NCBI GenBank assembly: GCA_945872375.1
Contig: CAMBYR010000123.1
Location: 1-6,702, forward strand
Origin: an uncultured Blautia sp.
GTDB taxonomy: Bacteria > Bacillota > Clostridia > Lachnospirales > Lachnospiraceae
Direction of reading: 5' to 3'
DNA length: 6,702 nucleotides
Positions 1 through 5,617 of this stretch are shown piece after piece. Below the pieces are notes generated by a model. That model saw nothing but the letters and a program-made list of their open reading frames with translations. It was not told where the DNA came from and ran no database searches. Numbering within the stretch: the first letter of the stretch is position 1; the number at the start of each line of letters is the position of its first letter. The position numbers and the translations under genes are program-made.

Positions 1-2
1 CA

Positions 3-2228
3 GAGCTTTTGCGCTCCTGGTATTCCGATCTGATGATCGGCAATTTCTTTAAGGTCACATGCCCGTTTCTGTATTATATGGATACGGTGGCATATTTTGC
101 CATTAAGCGAAATCACCATGTATTTGACACCATTGCCAGGATCCGTGAGACCACGCAGTGTCTGTTTGACCTGTATATGATCGACGGAACCATGTATATT
201 CATCCGCTGAAGGCCGATGGAAGATATTCACCGACCATGTTTTTCCCTCACAGGATCGAAGGAGATTCCTTCACCAGCATTACATCCAGTGCTCAGGCAG
301 CCGTGCTGTTTTCTGATTTTGAGTGGGATAAAAAACGGCTGGACTACTGGAATGTGACCATGGACCGCGCCCGGGATCTTCTGGATGGTCCAAAAGAAGA
401 ACAGGAAAAGATGAAAAATCTGCTGATCAGCCTGTTTATCGGGAGGGAACCGCGGATCCGGGATCTGTGCAGCCGCTATTTTACACTGAAGGATCTTTTG
501 AAGATCGTATCCAGAGAGGTGGGCACAGGGTATATCGGCGGAAAAAGTGTCGGTATGCTGACAGCACGGAAGATCATCAAGGATGCCGGAGGGAAAATGG
601 CAGATATTCAGACCTATCTGGAACCGGATGACTCGTTCTACATTGGTGCAGATGTATATTATACTTACATTGTACAGAATGGCTGGTGGGAGCTGCGCCT
701 GCAGCAGAAAACAGAAGAAGGCTATTTTTCCATGGCAGAACAGTTTCGGGAAAAGCTCCTCTGCGGAAGCTTTCCGGAGATCATTGAGGAGGAGTTCATT
801 CATATGCTGGAGTATTTCGGACAATCCCCCATTATTGTCCGCTCCAGTTCTCTTCAGGAGGATAACTTCGGCAATGCCTTTGCAGGAAAATATGAAAGTG
901 TGTTCTGTGTAAATCAGGGAACACCGGATGAGAGACTGCGTGCCTTTGAAAATGCGGTCCGGAGGGTCTATGCCAGTACCATGAACCCGGATGCCCTTCA
1001 GTATCGTCGTCAGAGAGGACTGGCATTGAAAGATGAGCAGATGGCAATTCTGGTACAGCGTGTATCCGGTGATTATTACGGTGATTATTTCTTCCCCCAT
1101 GCGGCAGGTGTGGGAAATTCTTCCAATCTGTATGTATGGGATAAAAATATGGATATGGATGCGGGAATGCTGCGCCTCGTATTTGGTCTTGGAACGAGGG
1201 CGGTGGACCGTGTTATCGGAGATTATGTAAAAATTGTTGCGCTGGACGATCCATCCCGTCTGCCTCTTTTGACAGCCCAGGATGAGCGGAAGTATTCCCA
1301 GCACAAGGCGGATGTCTTAAATCTTCGGGAAAATATCTGGTGCAGCGTGGAGATCAGTGACCTGATGAAAGAGGATATCCGGGTGGGCAAATCCTTGTTT
1401 TTGACTATGGATTATGCGGAAGCAGACCGGCTTCGGGAACTGGGGTATACGAATCTCCCCGTACCATTTACGGTGAATTTCCGGAAAATGCTTACGAGGA
1501 CGAAATTTCCGGAGATCATGCGGAAAATGCTGCATCTTCTTTCCACTGCCTATGATTACCCGGTGGATGTGGAGTTTACGGTGAATTTCCAGGATGACAC
1601 GCACTTTTTCTTCAATCTGGTACAGTGCCGTCCGCTTCAGACACGAGGTCTTGGAAAAACAGTGGAAATTCCGAAGCTGGACAGCACAGATGACTGTCTG
1701 TTTTATTCGGAAGGAAACTTTATGGGAGGAAATTTAAGGGTTCCGGTGGACAAAGTAATTTATGTGGATATTCATGAATATCTGAAATGTCAGGAGCAGG
1801 ATAAATATCAGGTAGCCAGAAATATCGGCCGTCTGAACCAGCTTTTAAAAGATGAACATGTTCTGCTGATGGGCCCCGGAAGATGGGGAACCACCACGCC
1901 GTCTCTGGGGGTTCCGGTACATTTTACGGAGATCAGCAATATGACAGCCATGTGCGAGATCTCCTATCAGTCAGAGGGACTGATGCCGGAGCTTTCGTAC
2001 GGCAGTCACTTTTTCCAGGATCTTGTGGAGTCGGGAGTCTTTTATCTGGCCCTGTTTAAAGAACAGGAGGGTGTGATCTTCCGGGAAGAAAAAATTCTTC
2101 AGGCGGAGAATCTTCTGGAGAAACTTTTCCCCGAGGCTGCAGAATTCCGGAATGTGATTCATGTGGTGGATATCAGAGGCATGGAGCTTTATTCCGATAT
2201 TTCCTGCCAGCGTGTGTTCTGCAAGTGA
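3..2228 (+). CDS. PEP/pyruvate-binding domain protein (PPDK N-terminal/ATP-grasp), 5' partial
   Basis: The reading frame is open to the left edge, so the true start lies outside the window; the TTG at 9 is only the first possible start codon inside it. Counting from that TTG (739 residues), residues 1-85 look like the end of an NTPase-like N-terminal module, with the stretch RIRETTQ near residue 44. A GGKSVGM segment (177-183) and RSSSLQEDNFGNAFAG (278-293) are the ATP-binding signature of the pyruvate-phosphate dikinase N-terminal domain. QMAILVQRV near 344, VFGLGTRAVDR near 391 and QCRP (539-542) continue the ATP-grasp fold. The C-terminal part carries GPGRWG (622-627) and SYGSHFFQD (ending at 671), typical of stand-alone PEP/pyruvate-binding proteins. 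The phosphohistidine swivelling domain and the PEP-binding TIM barrel are absent after the ATP-grasp part, so it is not a complete PPDK or PEP synthase. The substrate is unknown; phosphotransfer is inferred from the fold. Confidence 0.85.
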   Translation, partial: ELLRSWYSDLMIGNFFKVTCPFLYYMDTVAYFAIKRNHHVFDTIARIRETTQCLFDLYMIDGTMYIHPLKADGRYSPTMFFPHRIEGDSFTSITSSAQAAVLFSDFEWDKKRLDYWNVTMDRARDLLDGPKEEQEKMKNLLISLFIGREPRIRDLCSRYFTLKDLLKIVSREVGTGYIGGKSVGMLTARKIIKDAGGKMADIQTYLEPDDSFYIGADVYYTYIVQNGWWELRLQQKTEEGYFSMAEQFREKLLCGSFPEIIEEEFIHMLEYFGQSPIIVRSSSLQEDNFGNAFAGKYESVFCVNQGTPDERLRAFENAVRRVYASTMNPDALQYRRQRGLALKDEQMAILVQRVSGDYYGDYFFPHAAGVGNSSNLYVWDKNMDMDAGMLRLVFGLGTRAVDRVIGDYVKIVALDDPSRLPLLTAQDERKYSQHKADVLNLRENIWCSVEISDLMKEDIRVGKSLFLTMDYAEADRLRELGYTNLPVPFTVNFRKMLTRTKFPEIMRKMLHLLSTAYDYPVDVEFTVNFQDDTHFFFNLVQCRPLQTRGLGKTVEIPKLDSTDDCLFYSEGNFMGGNLRVPVDKVIYVDIHEYLKCQEQDKYQVARNIGRLNQLLKDEHVLLMGPGRWGTTTPSLGVPVHFTEISNMTAMCEISYQSEGLMPELSYGSHFFQDLVESGVFYLALFKEQEGVIFREEKILQAENLLEKLFPEAAEFRNVIHVVDIRGMELYSDISCQRVFCK

Positions 2229-2262
2229 ATAAACGGACTTTTATCGTGAATAAAAATTCTTC

Positions 2263-2292
2263 TTGAGTCTGCAGCCGTTTTTGGGTTATGAT
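2263..2292 (+). promoter_or_regulatory. Probable sigma-A promoter of mscS
   Basis: TTGAGT (2263-2268), an 18-nt spacer and TATGAT (2287-2292) match the -35 and -10 boxes at 4/6 and 5/6 positions. Transcription would start near 2299, about 30 nt before the chosen MscS start. The -10 box overlaps the upstream in-frame ATG at 2288, which argues against that ATG being used. Confidence 0.55.
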
Positions 2293-2311
2293 AGAGTTAT
2301 TCCGTGCAGAC

Positions 2312-2320
2312 AAAGGAGGA
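2312..2320 (+). promoter_or_regulatory. Ribosome binding site that sets the MscS start
   Basis: AAAGGAGGA is a near-perfect Shine-Dalgarno sequence. Its AGGAGG core ends 10 nt before the ATG at 2330, which fixes that ATG as the start instead of the in-frame ATG 14 codons upstream. Confidence 0.8.
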
Positions 2321-2329
2321 AGAAAAGAG

Positions 2330-3217
2330 ATGTCGGATCAGATCATAACAGAGATCAGCGCAGAAGCGGTGGAAGAACATGTGAATGTGCTGTATGAATA
2401 TCTGCAGGGACAGATTCCGTCTATTATCGGTTTTGGAATTCGTGTGGTTCTTGCTGTTGTTGTTTTTCTGGTGGGGAGAAAGCTTCTGAAATGGATTCTG
2501 AAGATCCTGCGCAGGTGGCTGGTGAAGGCAAATGCGGCAGAAGGCGTGGTTCAGTTTGTCTGCTCCGTTTCCAGGATCGGCCTGTATCTTTTATTGATCT
2601 TTAATATTGCCATCAGCCTTGGGGTTAAGGAATCCTCTGTGGCCGCCCTTCTCGGTACGGCAGGAGTAACGGTGGGCCTGGCTCTTCAGGGCGGTCTTGC
2701 CAATGTGGCCGGCGGAATTATGATCCTGATCTTTAAGCCTTTTCAGGTGGGAGATTATATTATTCAGGATGCGGCAAACGGAAGCGAGGGGACGGTGTCA
2801 CGCATTGATATTTACTACACTACACTGATTTCTCCGGACAATAAACAGATCGTCATTCCCAATGGGAACCTGGCAAACAGTACGATCCTGAATGTGACCG
2901 CGGGCAATCAGCGAAAGCTGATTCTCAAAATCAATATTTCCTATGAAGCGGATCTTGAAAAAGCCATGGAGATCATTCGGAAGCTACTGGACGAAGACCC
3001 GGATGTGATCCGGGAGAAAGAAACGGATGTGCATGTGGATGAGCTTTTAGACAGCTCGGTGTGTCTTGGGGTTTTTCTCTGGGTCTCCACGGATCGGTAC
3101 TGGCAGTGTAAATGGAATATGAACCGTCGGATCAAGGAAGCCTTTGATGAAAACGGAATTCAGATCCCGTACCCTCAGCTTGATGTTCATGTGGTTTCAC
3201 GGGACGGAATTTCGTAG
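2330..3217 (+). CDS. mscS: MscS-family small-conductance mechanosensitive channel
   Basis: The 295-residue protein is close in length to E. coli MscS (286). It is an inner-membrane channel that opens under membrane tension and releases solutes during hypo-osmotic shock. Predicted helices are TM1 about 31-52, TM2 about 78-98 and the pore-lining TM3 about 104-136. TM3 contains the Gly/Ala-rich GTAGVTVGLALQGGLANVAG (109-128) followed by FKPFQVGDYI, the hallmark of the family. The beta domain has GTVSRIDIYYTTL and IVIPNGNLANSTI, and the C-terminus ends with IPYPQLDVHVV, matching the conserved FPYPQ-type ending. It is 112 nt after the upstream gene with its own promoter, and 145 nt before mscL on the same strand. 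Family assignment is secure; conductance and ion preference cannot be read from the sequence. Confidence 0.95.
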   Translation: MSDQIITEISAEAVEEHVNVLYEYLQGQIPSIIGFGIRVVLAVVVFLVGRKLLKWILKILRRWLVKANAAEGVVQFVCSVSRIGLYLLLIFNIAISLGVKESSVAALLGTAGVTVGLALQGGLANVAGGIMILIFKPFQVGDYIIQDAANGSEGTVSRIDIYYTTLISPDNKQIVIPNGNLANSTILNVTAGNQRKLILKINISYEADLEKAMEIIRKLLDEDPDVIREKETDVHVDELLDSSVCLGVFLWVSTDRYWQCKWNMNRRIKEAFDENGIQIPYPQLDVHVVSRDGIS

Positions 3218-3257
3218 CTTTTCGGGAATAAAACTGTGACTTTTTTTGTGAAAAAAA

Positions 3258-3279
3258 ATTGTATGATGCACGATACAAT
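3258..3279. promoter_or_regulatory. Palindromic candidate operator in the mscL promoter
   Basis: ATTGTAT (3258-3264) and ATACAAT (3273-3279) form a perfect 7-bp inverted repeat with an 8-bp gap. The left half includes the -35 box, and the right half ends 2 bp before the -10 box. This size and position suit a dimeric repressor site, but no regulator is identified and overlap with the promoter consensus may explain part of the match. Confidence 0.4.
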
Positions 3280-3287
3280 GCTATAAT
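3259..3287 (+). promoter_or_regulatory. Sigma-A promoter of mscL
   Basis: TTGTAT (3259-3264), an optimal 17-nt spacer and a perfect TATAAT (3282-3287). An A/T-rich tract at 3241-3260 lies just upstream and could act as an UP element. Transcription would begin near 3294, giving a leader of about 69 nt. Confidence 0.75.
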
Positions 3288-3346
3288 GTGCTTATTCCCG
3301 ACTGCATCCGGGCATGTGAAGAGGCCCCTGCCGGGAAAATACAAAA

Positions 3347-3352
3347 AAGGGG
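3347..3352 (+). promoter_or_regulatory. Ribosome binding site that sets the MscL start
   Basis: AAGGGG lies 10 nt before the ATG at 3363. A longer reading from GTG at 3288 would begin at the edge of the -10 box, ahead of the likely transcript start, so it is not used. Confidence 0.6.
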
Positions 3353-3362
3353 AAAGAGTTTT

Positions 3363-3773
3363 ATGAAGAAATTTTTTGAGGAATTTAAAAAATTTGCACT
3401 CCGCGGAAATGTGATGGATATGGCAGTCGGTGTCATTATCGGAGGTGCATTTTCCGGAATCGTAACTTCACTGACAGACAATTTCATCACACCGATTCTG
3501 ATGTTTATCACAGGTCAGGAAACATATGGGCTGGGTGACATAGCAGTGTTCGGTTCCAATTTTGTATCAGCTGTTGTAAACTTTATCATTATGGCGTTCA
3601 TTTTATTCTGCCTGATGCGGGGAATCAATAAGCTGATGAGCATCGGAAAAAAAGAGGTTCCGGAAGAACCGACCACCAAGGTTTGCCCATTCTGTAAGAG
3701 TGAGATTGCAATTGATGCCACACGCTGTCCGCACTGCACTTCAGAGCAGCCGGAAGAAGCGGAAGCATCATGA
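3363..3773 (+). CDS. mscL: Large-conductance mechanosensitive channel MscL with C-terminal zinc ribbon
   Basis: This 136-residue protein is the last-resort turgor-release valve of the cytoplasmic membrane. The N-terminal helix MKKFFEEFKKFALRGN leads into TM1 (about 14-45) with the conserved VMDMAVGVIIGGAFSGIV; the periplasmic loop is short (about 50-64) and TM2 spans about 66-90. After a linker rich in Lys, Glu and Pro, the tail carries C108-x2-C111 and C122-x2-C125 (CPFCKSEIAIDATRCPHC). This is a zinc-ribbon knuckle pair in the position normally taken by the cytoplasmic helical bundle. The protein therefore reaches typical MscL length with a different C-terminal module. The start is set by the Shine-Dalgarno site at 3347 and the homologous N-terminus. 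The gene has its own strong promoter and ends before a bidirectional terminator. Metal binding is inferred from the cysteine spacing only. Confidence 0.95.
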   Translation: MKKFFEEFKKFALRGNVMDMAVGVIIGGAFSGIVTSLTDNFITPILMFITGQETYGLGDIAVFGSNFVSAVVNFIIMAFILFCLMRGINKLMSIGKKEVPEEPTTKVCPFCKSEIAIDATRCPHCTSEQPEEAEAS

Positions 3774-3802
3774 TCGCATGAATTTACCGGAATGATACAT
3801 AT

Positions 3803-3850
3803 AAAAAAAGTCCCTGTCTGGTTCCTTCAGAGGTTCAGACAGGGATTTTT
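3803..3850. terminator. Bidirectional intrinsic terminator (mscL / MFS gene)
   Basis: TCCCTGTCTG (3811-3820) pairs perfectly with CAGACAGGGA (3836-3845). The 15-nt apical region can add a CCT/AGG mini-stem. A run of five T (3846-3850) follows on the + strand and seven A (3803-3809) precede, so the same hairpin has a U-tract in both directions. It ends mscL and also, about 210 nt downstream of its stop, the MFS gene on the other strand. Confidence 0.9.
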
Positions 3851-3897
3851 GTTATATCACAGGAAATTACTCCGTAATGTTCCTGTGATATAACAAA
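3848..3897. repeat. Long perfect hairpin downstream of the terminator
   Basis: TTTGTTATATCACAGGAA (3848-3865) is the exact reverse complement of 3880-3897. Inside, ATTAC (3866-3870) pairs with GTAAT (3874-3878) around a 3-nt loop with one bulged G. That gives 23 base pairs in total. No U-tract follows on either strand, so it is not a second terminator. It lies in the predicted 3' untranslated region of the MFS transcript. Confidence 0.8.
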
Positions 3898-4035
3898 GCC
3901 CTCCGGGCGGGATGCGACCAGATGCATATGGAATTGTGACTGCCTGTGGCAGTCCGCATCTGGCGCGCAAAGCGGAGCAAGTCCCTCAAGGACTGAGGGA
4001 TATAGGGAGTTCGAAGCGAACTTGTCCGCTTTGTT
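3892..4035. repeat. Multi-hairpin intergenic element, possible repeat or structured RNA
   Basis: A 144-bp segment is bounded by AACAAAGC (3892-3899) and its reverse complement GCTTTGTT (4028-4035). Nested pairings are: GCCC/GGGC (3898-3908); CCAGATGC/GCATCTGG (3918-3925 with 3956-3963), extended by GCG/CGC across a bulged A; GACTGCC/GGCAGTC with a 3-nt loop (3938-3954); CAAAGCGGA/TCCGCTTTG (3968-3976 with 4025-4033); TCCCTC/GAGGGA (3982-4000); and AGTTCG/CGAACT (4008-4022). Some pairings are mutually exclusive. No flanking direct repeat was found. It fits a dispersed repeat or a structured 3' UTR of the MFS mRNA. An open frame across it on the minus strand has no ribosome site. Confidence 0.55.
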
Positions 4036-4057
4036 CTCATAAGAAAGTCTCCGCATT

Positions 4058-5323
4058 TTAAAGGGTTTTATCGCCGGAGGAAAGAACTTCCGCGTTGAGT
4101 TTTACAGAGTAGCGGAACAGGAAGATGCCGATCAGGAACAGCAGTGCGATCATGCCGACACCCTTATTGATGTCGCCGGTTGCCTGGGAGACCAGGCTTA
4201 CAATGGCGGTTCCCATAAATGCAGCACCCTTTCCGCAGATATCCAGAAAGCCGAAGTATTCACCGGACTGCTCCGCGGGAATGATCCTGGTAAAGAAGGA
4301 ACGGGACAGTGCCTGGATGCCTCCCTGGAACATGCCAACCATTACGGCCATAGCCCAGAATTGTGCCTGGGTGGTGAGAAATACGGCAAAAATGGCAATA
4401 AACAGATATGCCAGGATACAGATCGTGATCAGGTTATGGGTAGGATATCTGGAGGCCAGCCGTCCGAAAATAATACAGCATGGGAAGGCCACAAGCTGGG
4501 TAACCAGAAGTGCCAGCAAAAGTCCGGTGCTGTCAAGCCCCAGGGCGGAACCATAGGCGGTAGCCATATCGATGATTGTGTAAACACCATCGATATAAAA
4601 GAAGAATGCCAGCAAAAATACAAAAATTCGTTTGTTGTTTCGGATATTCTGGAAAGTATGGCCGATTCTTCGGAAACTCTCTGCGATGGCATGGGGAGTT
4701 CGTTCCACATAGTGTTTCTGATGATAGGTTTTTAAAAGAGGAACTGTCATCAGGCACCACCATGCAGCCACAATCAGGAAGGAAACAGCCATGGCAGTTT
4801 CCATGGATAATCCGATTTTTTCTGCATTGAGAACAAGCAGAAGGCATGTCACAAAGGGAATACAGCTTCCGATATAGCCCCATGCATATCCCTGAGAGGA
4901 TACATGATCCATTCGTTCTTCTGTGGTCACATCGGAAAGCATGGAATCATAAAAGATCAGGCTGCCGGAGTATCCGATTTTGGAGATCAGGAAAATGACA
5001 AGAAAAACAAGCCATTGTCTTGCAAGGCCAAGGCTGATGCATGCAGCGGCGCCGATAAAAAGGGTGAAGAGAAAAATCGGTTTTTTAAATCCCCTGGTAT
5101 CTGCCAGAGTACCAAGGATCGGACCGAGAATGGCCACAATGAGAGTTGCGGCCGAAGCGGCATATCCCCAGTATGCCAGATATTCTACGGAAGAAATTCC
5201 GGCACTGGTTGCAAGATAGTTAAAATAAAGGGGAATAATAGTAGCAAGCAGCATGGTAAAAGCGGAATTCCCCACATCATAGAGAATCCAGTTTCGTTCT
5301 TCTGCAGTGAGCTTAAATTTCAT
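4058..5323 (-). CDS. MFS transporter, UMF1 / Atg22-like family
   Basis: A 421-residue integral membrane protein with about 12 predicted helices, a 6+6 arrangement split by a hydrophilic loop near 200-231. The N-terminal NWILYDVGNSAF (11-22) is the characteristic UMF1/Atg22-like opening. GPILGTLADTRGFKK (67-81) is the MFS motif A between TM2 and TM3. LIFYDSMLSDVTTEERMDHV (122-141) and GGIQALSRSFFTRIIPAE (334-351), followed by EYFGFLDICGKGAAFMG, are further family signatures. The start has a GAGAGG Shine-Dalgarno site 9 nt upstream (+ strand 5333-5338). Yeast Atg22 exports amino acids from the vacuole; the bacterial substrates are largely unknown, so none is claimed here. The gene is transcribed divergently from the YqeY-tail/HAD pair. 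A MITE-like insertion lies between its likely promoter and ribosome site, and hairpin elements lie in its 3' region. Confidence 0.92.
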   Translation of the reverse strand: MKFKLTAEERNWILYDVGNSAFTMLLATIIPLYFNYLATSAGISSVEYLAYWGYAASAATLIVAILGPILGTLADTRGFKKPIFLFTLFIGAAACISLGLARQWLVFLVIFLISKIGYSGSLIFYDSMLSDVTTEERMDHVSSQGYAWGYIGSCIPFVTCLLLVLNAEKIGLSMETAMAVSFLIVAAWWCLMTVPLLKTYHQKHYVERTPHAIAESFRRIGHTFQNIRNNKRIFVFLLAFFFYIDGVYTIIDMATAYGSALGLDSTGLLLALLVTQLVAFPCCIIFGRLASRYPTHNLITICILAYLFIAIFAVFLTTQAQFWAMAVMVGMFQGGIQALSRSFFTRIIPAEQSGEYFGFLDICGKGAAFMGTAIVSLVSQATGDINKGVGMIALLFLIGIFLFRYSVKLNAEVLSSGDKTL

Positions 5324-5348
5324 GGATGATGTCCTCTCTTTTTCATAA

Positions 5349-5507
5349 AACTAAATGTAACTGTTCAGTACCTTCACAGTTACGAGCAAAAATCCATTTA
5401 AAATCGCCTGCGGCGATGGGATTTTTGCTTGTATGTCTCGGGATTTTCATGCATAAATGCATGAAAACACCTCGCGGGATATCCCCCCTGAATAGTTACA
5501 ACTAAAT
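5349..5507. repeat. 8-bp direct repeat (target-site duplication) flanking the MITE
   Basis: AACTAAAT occurs at 5349-5356 and again at 5500-5507, each copy directly touching one end of the 143-bp element between them. Such an exact abutting duplication is the footprint of transposition by a transposase that makes 8-bp staggered cuts. Confidence 0.75.
5357..5499. mobile_element. MITE-like non-autonomous element, 143 bp
   Basis: The ends GTAACTGTTCAG (5357-5368) and CTGAATAGTTAC (5488-5499) are inverted repeats with 11 of 12 positions matching, and both touch the 8-bp direct repeat AACTAAAT. There is no coding sequence inside. The interior is almost fully paired: GTAACTG/CAGTTAC (5357-5363 with 5377-5383); AGCAAAAATCC/GGATTTTTGCT (5385-5395 with 5419-5429) enclosing ATCGCC/GGCGAT; TTTTCATGCAT/ATGCATGAAAA (5444-5467); and the palindrome GGGATATCCC (5476-5485). 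It would need a transposase encoded elsewhere. The sequence resembles repeats I associate with Lachnospiraceae intergenic regions, but this was not checked by search. Confidence 0.72.
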
Positions 5508-5509
5508 AC

Positions 5510-5518
5510 ATTATAGCA
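5510..5518 (-). promoter_or_regulatory. Extended -10 promoter, likely for the MFS gene
   Basis: Read on the minus strand this is TGCTATAAT, a perfect -10 box with the extended TGn element. The -35 region is weak (TAGAAT, 3/6). Transcription would start near 5503, inside the right-hand duplicated target site, so the MITE would form most of a leader of about 180 nt. Confidence 0.55.
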
Positions 5519-5532
5519 TATAGTGCCTTCTG

Positions 5533-5562
5533 ATTCTATAAATACATGCGTTGATTTTTCAA
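5533..5562 (-). promoter_or_regulatory. Alternative upstream promoter for the MFS gene
   Basis: On the minus strand TTGAAA (5562-5557), an 18-nt spacer and TAGAAT (5538-5533) form a second candidate. Its -35 box shares the TTGATTTTTCAA sequence with the divergent + strand promoter. Confidence 0.35.
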
Positions 5563-5579
5563 AAAAAAGAGAGTAGAAT
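5551..5579 (+). promoter_or_regulatory. Sigma-A promoter of the YqeY-tail/HAD pair
   Basis: TTGATT (5551-5556), a 17-nt spacer and TAGAAT (5574-5579) give 4/6 and 5/6 matches. The predicted start near 5586 leaves a leader of about 32 nt before the microgene ATG. Confidence 0.6.
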
Positions 5580-5617
5580 ATTTTCTGAATAAAAAGTAGT
5601 AGAAAAGAGGAAAGAAT

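Larger units (their letters stand above)
3222..3301. repeat. 10-bp inverted repeat flanking the mscL promoter
   Basis: TCGGGAATAA (3222-3231) is perfectly repeated in inverse orientation as TTATTCCCGA (3292-3301), with a 60-bp spacer that contains the whole mscL promoter. The left arm begins 5 nt after the mscS stop codon. Function is unknown; it could be a folding element, a protein-binding pair or chance. Confidence 0.6.

Noticed and set aside
228..1304. 358-codon open frame on the minus strand inside the first gene
   Set aside because: It lies wholly antisense to a well-supported conserved protein. Its product shows no recognisable domain and an odd composition rich in Ile, Cys and His, as expected for a shadow frame; I saw no convincing ribosome site.
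2231..2282. Possible terminator after the first gene (AAACGG with CCGTTT followed by T residues)
   Set aside because: The stem is only 6 bp with a 38-nt loop, and it overlaps the mscS -35 box. The inner TTTTAT/ATAAAA stem has only A-T pairs. Too weak to call.
2288..2329. Upstream in-frame ATG that would extend MscS by 14 residues
   Set aside because: The ATG lies within the probable -10 box and has no ribosome site; the added residues contain the translated Shine-Dalgarno sequence of the true start.
3288..3362. GTG start that would extend MscL by 25 residues
   Set aside because: It begins at the last base next to the TATAAT box, before the likely transcript start, and the family N-terminus begins at the ATG at 3363.
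3835..4056. 73-codon minus-strand frame right after the MFS stop codon
   Set aside because: It spans the hairpin and multi-hairpin element, has no Shine-Dalgarno sequence before its ATG, and runs into the terminator stem. It is best explained as a chance frame through a structured repeat.
4125..5329. Several plus-strand and minus-strand frames of 79-143 codons within the MFS gene
   Set aside because: They are shadows of the transporter coding sequence, with no family signatures or ribosome sites.
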